A stretch of 17,872 bases of DNA, taken from assembly GCA_002496845.1 (NCBI GenBank), contig DALQ01000090.1, positions 1 through 17,872 on the forward strand, given 5' to 3'. Under the pieces are notes generated by a model. That model made no database searches, was not told the origin of the DNA, and was given only the letters and a program-made list of their open reading frames with translations. This DNA comes from Euryarchaeota archaeon UBA495. Its GTDB lineage: Archaea; Thermoplasmatota; Poseidoniia; Poseidoniales; Poseidoniaceae. A program made the position numbers and the translations under genes. Shown piece after piece: positions 1 through 7,191 of this stretch (position 1 is the stretch's first letter; each line of letters begins with the position of its first letter).

Positions 1-1
1 G

Positions 2-84
2 CGCCGAGAGAGAGATTTGAACTCCCGAGGGACGGACCCACGCGATTTCCAGTCGCGCGCACTACCAGGCTATGCGATCTCGGC
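2..84 (-). tRNA. tRNA-Ser (anticodon GGA)
   Basis: Read on the minus strand this folds as a complete type II tRNA. The seven-pair acceptor stem is GCCGAGA with TCTCGGC. The D arm is GCA/TGC around a loop containing TGG. The anticodon stem CGCGA/TCGCG encloses the loop CTGGAAA, giving anticodon GGA (serine, UCC/UCU codons). A long variable arm has a GGG/CCC stem, as expected for serine. The T arm is GGGAG-TTCAAAT-CTCTC. The discriminator base is G at position 2. Only one further base lies in the window, so whether CCA is encoded cannot be seen. No intron is visible next to the anticodon. Confidence 0.95.
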
Positions 85-108
85 TCAACCCGCCGAGCGG
101 CCACCCCC

Positions 109-118
109 GTTTAATGCT
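109..118 (-). promoter_or_regulatory. possible TATA box of the tRNA-Ser gene
   Basis: On the minus strand the sequence GCATTAAAC lies about 27-33 bases upstream of the tRNA 5' end, in an otherwise GC-rich gap. That is the distance expected for an archaeal TBP site. The match to a TATA consensus is only partial. The rest of the gap up to the gene at 178 shows no other signal. Confidence 0.35.
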
Positions 119-177
119 CACTCTCCCTCATAGGCATCAGAGGAAAGGCCTCAAATGGCCATGCCCAAGGACGCACC

Positions 178-1293
178 ATGGCCGAGGCGGCTGAGCGTGA
201 GGAGAGCCCCTCTCCCGACGACCGCCTGCGGCTTTCTGATGTGACCCTTCGGCGGCCTACGCCACCCATGGGGCCGTTGACGGACCCTGTGGATCGGGTG
301 CGCCGTGAATGGACCTTCATCGCGATGTTGTTCCAACCAAGCGACCGACGCGAGGGGGCCATCACGCTGGCCATTGGCCTGGTGGCCTTCCTTCTCGGTA
401 GCCTGAGTGGAGAAGTCTTCAGCGGCGGCGACCCAAAAACAGCTGGAATCACGACGGTCTCGGGTGCTGCCTACGTTCAGACCCTTGCAGCCTTGGCAGG
501 TTGGATTTGGTTTGTCGTCCGCCTGTGGACCACCTATCCCGTCATGCGGATTCACGCCTTGACCATGTTCGCAAGCTGGGGGATGTTGTTCTTCGCTCAA
601 CTCCTCTTCCACGTCGAGAACCCAAACTTCCCGATGGAAGCCACGCTGTCCCAGTTGTCGACGGGCGCCCTGATTTCGGTCGTGGCGCTGTTCCTGCTGT
701 ACATGATGAGCACGGCCGTCAGGGAGACGCGCGACCTGCACGTCGAGGAAAATCACCTGCATGAAGACGTGCGGCGAATGACCGAAGAAATGGACGAGCA
801 TTCGTTGTACGGATGGGCGGCTTTGTTCGCGTTTTGGATCATCATGGTCATCATCAACGTCTGGAGCGGGGCACATTTCGTCGCGGACCGATTCGCGGAC
901 CGTTGGGGCGTCCTGACCCTCCACGTGCTCACCGCACCATTGGTGATTGGAGGCTTGCTGATTACGGCATGGTTCCCGCAACGCATGCTTGGGCAACACG
1001 CCAAAGTGCGAAGCCGTGCGGCGCATCTTGCTGACGCAGACGCCAGCGAAGAGGCGGAACTCGTTGAAGGAGACCTTACTTGCCCTTCATGCGGGGCGCC
1101 CAGCGAAGATCTCGAGCGGCGTGATGGCCGTGTCTTCGTCCGCTGCATGAGCCCTGATTGTTTCCTTGCTTGGGGTGAACTTGACGGGACATGCGAGATG
1201 TGTTCAAACCCGACGCCCAGTCGATTGACGTGCGTGTCGTGCGGACTCAACACCACCGTGAACGATTACCTCGTGAGCAAGGAGGCTTGGTGA
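178..1293 (+). CDS. six-helix membrane protein with C-terminal double zinc ribbon
   Basis: I do not recognise this 371-residue protein. The first 55 residues are charged and look cytoplasmic. Hydrophobic segments follow at about residues 60-80, 97-118, 126-146, 162-182, 210-232 and 245-266, so it should be an integral membrane protein with six helices. Between helices 4 and 5 is a charged, His/Glu-rich loop of about 28 residues. The C-terminal tail has eight cysteines in four pairs: C302/C305, C323/C328, C339/C342 and C352/C355. These could form two treble-clef or zinc-ribbon units, probably on the cytoplasmic side. The ATG at 178 is chosen because two nearby upstream ATGs are out of frame; no strong Shine-Dalgarno precedes it. 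It ends four bases before the cysteine desulfurase gene, which suggests one transcript. The function is unknown. Confidence 0.85.
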   Translation: MAEAAEREESPSPDDRLRLSDVTLRRPTPPMGPLTDPVDRVRREWTFIAMLFQPSDRREGAITLAIGLVAFLLGSLSGEVFSGGDPKTAGITTVSGAAYVQTLAALAGWIWFVVRLWTTYPVMRIHALTMFASWGMLFFAQLLFHVENPNFPMEATLSQLSTGALISVVALFLLYMMSTAVRETRDLHVEENHLHEDVRRMTEEMDEHSLYGWAALFAFWIIMVIINVWSGAHFVADRFADRWGVLTLHVLTAPLVIGGLLITAWFPQRMLGQHAKVRSRAAHLADADASEEAELVEGDLTCPSCGAPSEDLERRDGRVFVRCMSPDCFLAWGELDGTCEMCSNPTPSRLTCVSCGLNTTVNDYLVSKEAW

Positions 1294-1297
1294 TCCC

Positions 1298-2518
1298 ATG
1301 CAGCATCGACGTGAAGACTTCCCTCTGTTGAGGGGCGAAGGAGCGCCTGCTTACCTCGACAACGCCTGCGTGACGCTCAAACCTGATGCGGTCATTGCCG
1401 CAGTCAACGAGTACTACACGATGCGACCTGCCTGCGGCGGACGTTCTGTTCACCGGCTTGGGACCTCTGTTTCGCAAACCATCGCCGCGTCACGTCGCCT
1501 CATGGCCCAACAGATTGGCGCAAAGGACACCAACGAAGTGGCCTTCGTCAAGAACGCAACTCATGCCCTCAATCAGGTCGCTCAAGGCCTGTCATGGAAC
1601 AAGGGTGATGTTGTCCTGACCACGGACAAAGAACACAATTCCAACCTGGTGCCTTGGCTTGAACTTGAGCGCCTGCACGGTGTCGATCACCGCGTCCTGC
1701 CGTCAACCGAGGAGAACACCTTCGATCTTGAAGCGTTTGAGACGACGTGCGCAGAACTTGGAGACCGGTTGAAAATGGTGGCCGTCGGACACGTCAGCAA
1801 CCTCGATGGCGTCACCGCGCCCATCAAAGAAATCGCCACCATCGCCCACGACCACGGTGCTCTGGTGTGCGTGGACGGGGCACAATCCGCCCCGCACATG
1901 CCGATCAACGTCGAGGATTTGGGTGCGGATTTCTTTGCATGCTCCATTCACAAGATGATGGGGCCCTCGGGCATGGGCGCCTTGTGGGGCCGAATGGATT
2001 TGCTCGAAACGATGCAACCGGTGCTGACCGGGGGACACACCGTCGCGACCACGACCTACGAAGGCGTCGAATGGGCGGCCCCACCTGCACGGTTTGAGGC
2101 TGGACTCGGGCATTACGCCGGCATTGCGGGTACAGAAGCCGCCCTTGGTTACTTGTCCGAATTGAACTTAAACGACGTGCACGAGCATGAAGTTCGCATC
2201 AACCGCATCATGAGCGAGGGCATCCGTGACCTCGAAGGCGTGGACATCATTGGTCCTGAAGACGCCAACAAACGCGGTGGGATTTGCTCCATCTTGCTCG
2301 CAGAACACCTTCCTTCGCATGATTTGGCCATTCTTTTGGACGAAGCCGCAGGGGTCATGGTGCGTTCCGGACGTCACTGCGTTCACTCTTGGTTTGAGGA
2401 CCGAGATGTTCCTGGAGATTCGCTCAGAGCGAGCGCCTACTTCTACACCTCAGAAGAGGATGCGCGCAGGTTTGTTGACGTGTTCTCAGAGGCGGTCAAC
2501 GCGTTCAACGCAGCATGA
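1298..2518 (+). CDS. SufS/CsdA-type cysteine desulfurase (class V aminotransferase fold)
   Basis: This 406-residue protein matches PLP-dependent cysteine desulfurases, which take sulfur from cysteine as an enzyme persulfide for Fe-S clusters or other thio-cofactors. Visible landmarks are the N-terminal AYLDNACVTLKP segment, His112 in KEHNSN, Asp193 and Gln196 in CVDGAQSAPH, and the PLP-binding Lys219 in CSIHKMMGPSG. The catalytic Cys361 is in SGRHCVHSW, and Arg377 in LRASAYFYT is the likely carboxylate-binding arginine. The catalytic cysteine is in a short SufS-style segment rather than a long IscS loop. Length is typical of the family. A GGAGG lies 13 bases before the ATG, inside the end of the preceding gene. 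No SufBCD or IscU scaffold gene is nearby. The class is secure; the sulfur acceptor is not known. Confidence 0.9.
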   Translation: MQHRREDFPLLRGEGAPAYLDNACVTLKPDAVIAAVNEYYTMRPACGGRSVHRLGTSVSQTIAASRRLMAQQIGAKDTNEVAFVKNATHALNQVAQGLSWNKGDVVLTTDKEHNSNLVPWLELERLHGVDHRVLPSTEENTFDLEAFETTCAELGDRLKMVAVGHVSNLDGVTAPIKEIATIAHDHGALVCVDGAQSAPHMPINVEDLGADFFACSIHKMMGPSGMGALWGRMDLLETMQPVLTGGHTVATTTYEGVEWAAPPARFEAGLGHYAGIAGTEAALGYLSELNLNDVHEHEVRINRIMSEGIRDLEGVDIIGPEDANKRGGICSILLAEHLPSHDLAILLDEAAGVMVRSGRHCVHSWFEDRDVPGDSLRASAYFYTSEEDARRFVDVFSEAVNAFNAA

Positions 2519-2527
2519 GGATGGACC

Positions 2528-3652
2528 ATGGATTCCGTCCCAGAACTCCCGCCACGACCGGACCGATCCGAGGGCATGCGGGAACTTCCAATGGCCTTGA
2601 CAGCATTCTTCGTGGTGCTGGCCGTGCTGACGGCCGGCGCACTCACGGTGATGTTTCTCTTTCCAGAGTCCAACCCACTGATTCAACCGACCCGCGTGGC
2701 GCTCGATGCTGAAACCGACGCCATGACCCTTGTTGGTTCGGATGCTGAGTACACCGGATTAGGCGTCGACGTCTGTGTGGTTGACTCAGGCATTGATCTT
2801 CAACACCGGGACATGGATCACGTGACCGTTGCGGGTTGGCAAGATCTTGTCGGAAACGCATCGTCCCCCTACGACGACCACGGTCATGGCACGTCCATGG
2901 CAGGCATCCTGGTGGCCAAAGGCGGCCTGACTGGGCTCGCACCTGACGTTAATTTGCACGTCGTCAAAGCCTTGAGTTCCTCGGGTGAAGGTGAAGATCA
3001 GGACCTTGCAGACGCCATTGACTGGTGCATCGAACAGGGCAGTCACATCATTTCCCTCTCGTTGGGAGGAGCGCCAGGCGCCCTCTCCTTCTTGCCCGGT
3101 GGTGGGCGCGCGAGCGAAGCAGCGGTGGAACGGGCCTTGGCGCAGGGCATTTTCATCGTGGCTGCAGCAGGCAACGACGGAGGAAGCGGTGACGACGGAG
3201 ACGTGGCCAGCCCCGGATCTGTGGACCTTGTGATTTCCGTAGGTGGCGTTCACATGGATGGCGCCCATTGGGAGGGCTCTTCCATCGGTGACAACAACGG
3301 ACGGTTGCTTCCATTGCCTATTTTGCTGCCACGGCAGGACCCTGACAAAAAGCCCGAATTGATGGCTCCCGGGGCAGGGGTCGCTGTGGTCAGCGCAGAG
3401 ACGAACAGTTGGAGTTTGGTCAACGGAACAAGCGCTGCAACCGTTTTCGTGACGGCCGCACTGGCTCATCTTCTGGAAGCTCGTCCTGACCTCCGCAGCG
3501 GAGACGTGAACAACAGCGCAGAGCAGACCATTGAGGACGTCAAAACGAACCTCATGAACACCGCTCGACCACAGCCAGGACAAGACGGTCATGACGATGC
3601 GTACGGGTACGGAATCGTCCAGTTTGACCGATTGTTGGACGCCTACCTCTGA
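2528..3652 (+). CDS. membrane-anchored subtilisin-like serine protease (S8)
   Basis: This 374-residue protein carries the full subtilase set. Asp86 is in CVVDSGID, His120 in DDHGHGTSMAG, the oxyanion Asn216 in AAAGNDG, and the nucleophile Ser302 in VNGTSAATV. A hydrophobic stretch at residues 22-45, after a short charged start, should be a signal peptide or more likely a single N-terminal anchor, placing the protease outside the membrane. Only about 35 residues separate it from the catalytic domain, so there is little room for an I9-type propeptide. The substrate segment ISLSLGG at about 175-181 is also typical. GAGG lies eight bases before the ATG, and the gene starts nine bases after the cysteine desulfurase stop. 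It therefore probably shares that transcript. Substrates are unknown. Confidence 0.93.
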   Translation: MDSVPELPPRPDRSEGMRELPMALTAFFVVLAVLTAGALTVMFLFPESNPLIQPTRVALDAETDAMTLVGSDAEYTGLGVDVCVVDSGIDLQHRDMDHVTVAGWQDLVGNASSPYDDHGHGTSMAGILVAKGGLTGLAPDVNLHVVKALSSSGEGEDQDLADAIDWCIEQGSHIISLSLGGAPGALSFLPGGGRASEAAVERALAQGIFIVAAAGNDGGSGDDGDVASPGSVDLVISVGGVHMDGAHWEGSSIGDNNGRLLPLPILLPRQDPDKKPELMAPGAGVAVVSAETNSWSLVNGTSAATVFVTAALAHLLEARPDLRSGDVNNSAEQTIEDVKTNLMNTARPQPGQDGHDDAYGYGIVQFDRLLDAYL

Positions 3653-3653
3653 A

Positions 3654-4391
3654 TCAAGACAGGGTCCTCACGGCGACGATCGTGCCGCCGTGCACGGGAA
3701 CGAAGGCCAAATCATGCGCTTCGGAACAGTGGTGAACAAAGGCAATCCATGCGTTGAACCCTGCGATGATGGCGGCCCCTTCTTCCGTGCTGTCATCGAT
3801 GTTGTCGCCGGGCACCGCCGGTTCCAACACGAGAAGAACACCGCCCTTTCTCAGGAGTTCCAAGCATGCTGTCGCGCGGTCCCCGAGTTCTTCGAGGCCA
3901 CAACGCAACACCGCCACATCAAGTCCATCCATGAGGGTGGGTGGTCGGTCTTGACTCGCAAGGTGGGCCAAACGCCACGCGCGGGTTTGGGGGGCGTGTT
4001 CCTCGACGTCTCCCACAACGACGCGCGCAACGCTTTCCATGTTGTACCGCTTGATGATGCGATCGAGAATGACGGCGAAGCGGTTGCCTTGCTCCATCAC
4101 GTCAACGAATTGAGGCGCGTTCACGTCTTCCCTGCTCCATGCGTCGAGCAGCCACGAAGTCGTGTGACCAATGGCCGCTCCGATTTCAGCCATCTTACGA
4201 GGTTGAAGGGTGACCACGATGTCACGAAGCCGCCGTACTACGGACACCGTTGGGACGTCCAAGCCCATGTGGCCCATTTGCACACCAATGTTGGCTGCGA
4301 CCTCGGGAGCCTCACGGCCGAGGTCTTGGCGGGCACCAAGCGCCGCCCGAAACGCTTCTTCGGGCGTGGGTGCGGGCGCGTCGCTGGCCAT
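3654..4391 (-). CDS. class I SAM-dependent methyltransferase, O-methyltransferase-like
   Basis: The 245-residue protein resembles the caffeoyl-CoA/Methyltransf_24 type of small-molecule O-methyltransferase. Residues 67-82 (MAEIGAAIGHTTSWLL) fit the SAM-binding motif I loop. An acidic turn (VDVMEQGNRF) follows at 97-105. GLDVAVLRCGLEEL at about 156-169 fits motif IV, and LLRKGGVLLVLE at 179-190 is the usual post-motif strand. A tail of about 55 residues completes the fold. I chose the ATG at 4391 because the reading frame further upstream is serine/arginine-rich low-complexity sequence antisense to the next gene. No Shine-Dalgarno is seen. The gene converges on the subtilase with one base between the stops. 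Motif I is less glycine-rich than usual, so activity on a real substrate is not certain. Confidence 0.75.
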   Translation of the reverse strand: MASDAPAPTPEEAFRAALGARQDLGREAPEVAANIGVQMGHMGLDVPTVSVVRRLRDIVVTLQPRKMAEIGAAIGHTTSWLLDAWSREDVNAPQFVDVMEQGNRFAVILDRIIKRYNMESVARVVVGDVEEHAPQTRAWRLAHLASQDRPPTLMDGLDVAVLRCGLEELGDRATACLELLRKGGVLLVLEPAVPGDNIDDSTEEGAAIIAGFNAWIAFVHHCSEAHDLAFVPVHGGTIVAVRTLS

Positions 4392-4470
4392 GCAACGCGG
4401 TCCGAGGAGGACGGCTTGAACCCTAGCCTCCGTCCGATGGGTTGAAACCGCGCGGGCTGAGGCCGGGAAC

Positions 4471-5217
4471 ATGGACGAAGAGGTTGACCTCCTCGAGGAG
4501 GAGGAAGAGGTCCTCCACAACGCCATGGTTTGTCCGTCATGCGATGAGTTCGAAGGCCATGACATTCTTGCCTCCAAGCCAAAGGGGACAGGTCACGACC
4601 ACAAGGTGCGCTGCCAAGGATGCAACCACGTCTACACCGTTCACCTTCGCCCACCGAGGGCCGTGGAAATCCCGTTCATGCTCACCGACGGCCCAGACAG
4701 CCAAATGGTCTCCTTGGAACTCGACGCTGATGAGGTGCTGGACCTTGACGACGTGTTTGAAGACGGAGGCATGTTGTGGCGCGTCACCCATCTCGAAGAC
4801 CCAAACGGCCACAGCATCACATCAGGAGAGGCCGAACACATCCGTCGTGTTGTGGCCCTTCGTGAAGACCTCATTCGAGTGCGTGTGACGTTGACCATCG
4901 GCGAGCGTTCGCGACCGGACCACATGGTCTGCTCTCCAGACACGAACTTCAGCGCTGGAACGATGATCGAGCACGGCGGTCGCACGTGGATCCTTCGGGC
5001 GATTCACACCGGGAGGGGACGAACCCTTCGGGGCACCGTCCAAGCCAACCGCATTGTTCGCATGTACCTCCACCAACCACCTGCACCCGAGCCCACACGC
5101 CCAATGAGCGGCCGTGAACGTCGTCAAGCGTGGAAAGAAGGGCGGCTTGGATTCAACCCCAATCCGACGGAACCGAGGACCAACGAGGCCCAAGGCAAGC
5201 GCCGCGGCCGACGTTGA
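4471..5217 (+). CDS. archaeal zinc-finger protein, COG1326/HVO_0476-like
   Basis: This 248-residue protein begins with a very acidic stretch (residues 2-13). A zinc ribbon follows with C21-P-S-C24 and C48-Q-G-C51. Next come about 150 residues of alternating beta-type sequence rich in charged residues, including GERSRPDHMVC and GGRTWILRAIHTGRGR, and then a basic tail ending KRRGRR. The layout fits the uncharacterised archaeal zinc-finger family known as COG1326 or HVO_0476-like. The role of that family is unknown; a nucleic-acid or ribosome partner would suit the basic tail but is inference. GAGG sits ten bases before the ATG. It is transcribed away from the methyltransferase across an 80-base gap and its stop directly abuts the stop of the proline dehydrogenase gene. 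Confidence 0.8.
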   Translation: MDEEVDLLEEEEEVLHNAMVCPSCDEFEGHDILASKPKGTGHDHKVRCQGCNHVYTVHLRPPRAVEIPFMLTDGPDSQMVSLELDADEVLDLDDVFEDGGMLWRVTHLEDPNGHSITSGEAEHIRRVVALREDLIRVRVTLTIGERSRPDHMVCSPDTNFSAGTMIEHGGRTWILRAIHTGRGRTLRGTVQANRIVRMYLHQPPAPEPTRPMSGRERRQAWKEGRLGFNPNPTEPRTNEAQGKRRGRR

Positions 5218-6204
5218 TCACGGCCTGTTGGTCCACGGCATCAGGAAGGCTTTGGCGACCTGCGTGCCAACCGTTGGATTTTCCTTCAACCGACGGATGC
5301 TGTACTCGTACCATTTCTCACCGTATGGAATGTAAACGCGGGTTCGATGTCCCTGTTGGCGAAGCCCGCGTCGAAGTGGTCCACGAACCCCGAGCAGCAT
5401 TTGAAATTCGTAACCTGGGCCTTTCCCGGTGCGGATTGGAGGCGAGGGGTCACGGGGGTCTTCGTCGTGTTCTGGAGCCCAGCCATGCTCCCTCAAGGCG
5501 GCCAATGAGGCGTTGATGACCGCGTCGTCGTGCGAGGCGATGCCCACGTACGCTCCTCGCTCGAGGCTTCGAATCACGCAGGCCACGGTCGCATCGGTGA
5601 TGTCCTTTCGCGACGTATGGGCGATGGCCTCCGGCTCGAGGTAAATCCCCTTGCAGATGCGATGGTCGGCGGCCACACCAAGCGCATCGGCCATCCGATC
5701 GATGTCGTCCAACGTACGATGCAGCCGACCTTGGAGCACCGTCCCTACGTTGACCAAGCCTTCCCCATGCAGCGTCAAGACCGCCTCGATGGTGGCGTCC
5801 GTGACGCGGTGATCCTCCATGTCGAGGCGGACAAACATGTCGTGCTCAGCAGCCTCAGAGACGAGGCTGCGCATGTTGTTGAGCCCTGCCTCTTCGTCGA
5901 TCAGCAATCCGAACGCGGTCGGTTTGATTGACAGGTTGGCGTCGAAACCATGCTCGATGATTTGCGCCATCACGCGCCGGTATTCCTCGAGGAAAAACTT
6001 GGCTTCCTCCATTGACGTGATTTCTTCACCGAGCACGTCGACGGTGAAACACGCACCTTGGTCGGTCAAGCGCTGCATGACCCTGACGGCATCCTCCAAC
6101 GAGGGCCCGGCGACGTAGCGACGTGAAATGTACCGGACAAACCAGCGCGGCATGACGCCCGTCATGGCGACGATGGCCCGAGAGATGGGGCCTGCTTTCG
6201 CCAT
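5218..6204 (-). CDS. proline dehydrogenase (FAD-dependent, PRODH barrel)
   Basis: The 328-residue protein matches monofunctional proline dehydrogenase, which oxidises proline to pyrroline-5-carboxylate and passes electrons via FAD to the quinone pool. Family landmarks in order are LSIKPTAFG (91-99), FVRLDMED (124-131), VLQGRLHRT (156-164), RICKGIYLE (182-190), IASHDD (222-227) and YEFQMLLGVR (265-274). The signature IPYGEKWYEYSIRRLKENP at 292-310 includes Arg303-Arg304, the pair that holds the proline carboxylate. Length fits the stand-alone type; no pyrroline-5-carboxylate dehydrogenase domain is fused and none lies in the window. It sits 42 bases downstream of the D-aminoacyl-tRNA deacylase in the same direction. 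No Shine-Dalgarno is seen directly before the ATG. Confidence 0.95.
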   Translation of the reverse strand: MAKAGPISRAIVAMTGVMPRWFVRYISRRYVAGPSLEDAVRVMQRLTDQGACFTVDVLGEEITSMEEAKFFLEEYRRVMAQIIEHGFDANLSIKPTAFGLLIDEEAGLNNMRSLVSEAAEHDMFVRLDMEDHRVTDATIEAVLTLHGEGLVNVGTVLQGRLHRTLDDIDRMADALGVAADHRICKGIYLEPEAIAHTSRKDITDATVACVIRSLERGAYVGIASHDDAVINASLAALREHGWAPEHDEDPRDPSPPIRTGKGPGYEFQMLLGVRGPLRRGLRQQGHRTRVYIPYGEKWYEYSIRRLKENPTVGTQVAKAFLMPWTNRP

Positions 6205-6246
6205 GTGGTGCGGTTAAGCCGACGCTTCTTGACGCTTCCTCGGGGC

Positions 6247-7191
6247 TCATGAACCGTCGAGCATCGTTCGGTGAGTGGCCGTGTCAATCACACGGACCTT
6301 ACGTGCCTCAAGATGATCAAACAAGGCTCTGCGCTCCCAGCCACGGAAGGATTTGCGGTCAAGGCTGACCACCACCTCACGGGCGGGATGTGCAGCAAGG
6401 CTGGCGTCCAGCGCAACGTCAACAGCTTGCGCCCATGAACCGAGCACTGCTCCGTGTTCGTCCCGCGTGAAGGGCAACGAATGGTTCGCCAACATGTGCC
6501 CAAGAATGGATTCCTCCAAGGCCCCCATCTGGTTCGCACGGGGTGCATAATGGCCGCCACCAAAGGTGACCAGCACGGGAACCTGCGGAGGTGCTTCGGG
6601 TGATGAGCCACCGTTCAACTCCTCGTGGAGAAGGGAGAGGATCACGTCCGCCCAAACATCAGCGGCCCCTTCGTGGCCCCACGTAGCAGCGGTTGAGCCG
6701 ACCTCAAGGAACGCTGCTGGTGCCTTCTGTGAAGGCCCATGGTGCGTGACTTCGAGGCTCACTTCAAATTCAGGAATTCGTGCATCCTCGGCATGTTCGA
6801 GGAGGCTCCTCCAGATCTTGGCAAGCCGGGGTGACGGCGGGGGCGCTGAACCGGAACGTCCCCCATAAGGCGGCGTTTCCTCAGGACCAAGATGCGGCAC
6901 ACCGACAGGATGGACGGTCAAACATGGACGGCCGCTCGAAGCAGCGTGCTTTGACAAGAAGAGCACGTCTTCGACCCGTTCTCCTGTGTGTGTTTCCCAG
7001 CGCTCGTCCAAGTCGTCTTGGTCCAAATGAAAACCAGGACGGAACCACAGTCGGACGCGCCCCTTGGCATAGGAAGGTGCCCCTTCGACCGGGACACTGG
7101 ACTCCAATGCTTGGCGAGCAAGAAGGGCGTGGGCCATGCACGTTGAGGCTTCGTCGCCCTCGCAGGCCACGAGCAAAACGACCTGGCTCAT
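6247..7191 (-). CDS. dtdA: D-aminoacyl-tRNA deacylase, archaeal DTD2/GEK1 type
   Basis: This 314-residue protein fits the archaeal and plant DTD2 family, a metal-dependent hydrolase that frees tRNA from mischarged D-amino acids. Conserved blocks seen are FLSKHAASSGRPCLTVHPVG (78-97), VTHHGPSQKAP (148-158), FLEVGSTAATWG (161-172), VTFGGGHYAPR (208-218), GHMLANHSLP (231-240) and SLDRKSF (276-282). The many histidines in these blocks are expected of the active site. The start at 7191 is set by GGGAGGAGG immediately upstream and by the family N-terminus (MSQVVLLVACEGDEAS). The longer open frame to 7353 is a chance extension. The gene heads a two-gene unit with proline dehydrogenase and its ATG overlaps that of the opposite-strand gene. 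A serial DTD1 homologue is not seen here. Confidence 0.92.
   Translation of the reverse strand: MSQVVLLVACEGDEASTCMAHALLARQALESSVPVEGAPSYAKGRVRLWFRPGFHLDQDDLDERWETHTGERVEDVLFLSKHAASSGRPCLTVHPVGVPHLGPEETPPYGGRSGSAPPPSPRLAKIWRSLLEHAEDARIPEFEVSLEVTHHGPSQKAPAAFLEVGSTAATWGHEGAADVWADVILSLLHEELNGGSSPEAPPQVPVLVTFGGGHYAPRANQMGALEESILGHMLANHSLPFTRDEHGAVLGSWAQAVDVALDASLAAHPAREVVVSLDRKSFRGWERRALFDHLEARKVRVIDTATHRTMLDGS

Noticed and set aside
2..177. integration site at the tRNA-Ser gene
   Set aside because: No integrase and no duplicate of the tRNA 3' end were seen inside the window; the side downstream of the tRNA lies outside it.
151..1026. 291-residue minus-strand open frame opposite the membrane protein
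   Set aside because: It is antisense to clear membrane helices and a zinc-ribbon tail; its Gln/His/Arg-rich content is typical of a mirror frame.
2786..3592. 268-residue minus-strand open frame opposite the subtilase
   Set aside because: The other strand encodes a complete catalytic tetrad; this frame has no recognisable motif.
3591..4445. 284-residue plus-strand open frame opposite the methyltransferase
   Set aside because: It overlaps the subtilase end and runs antisense to a protein with SAM-binding motifs; composition is that of a GC-rich shadow frame.
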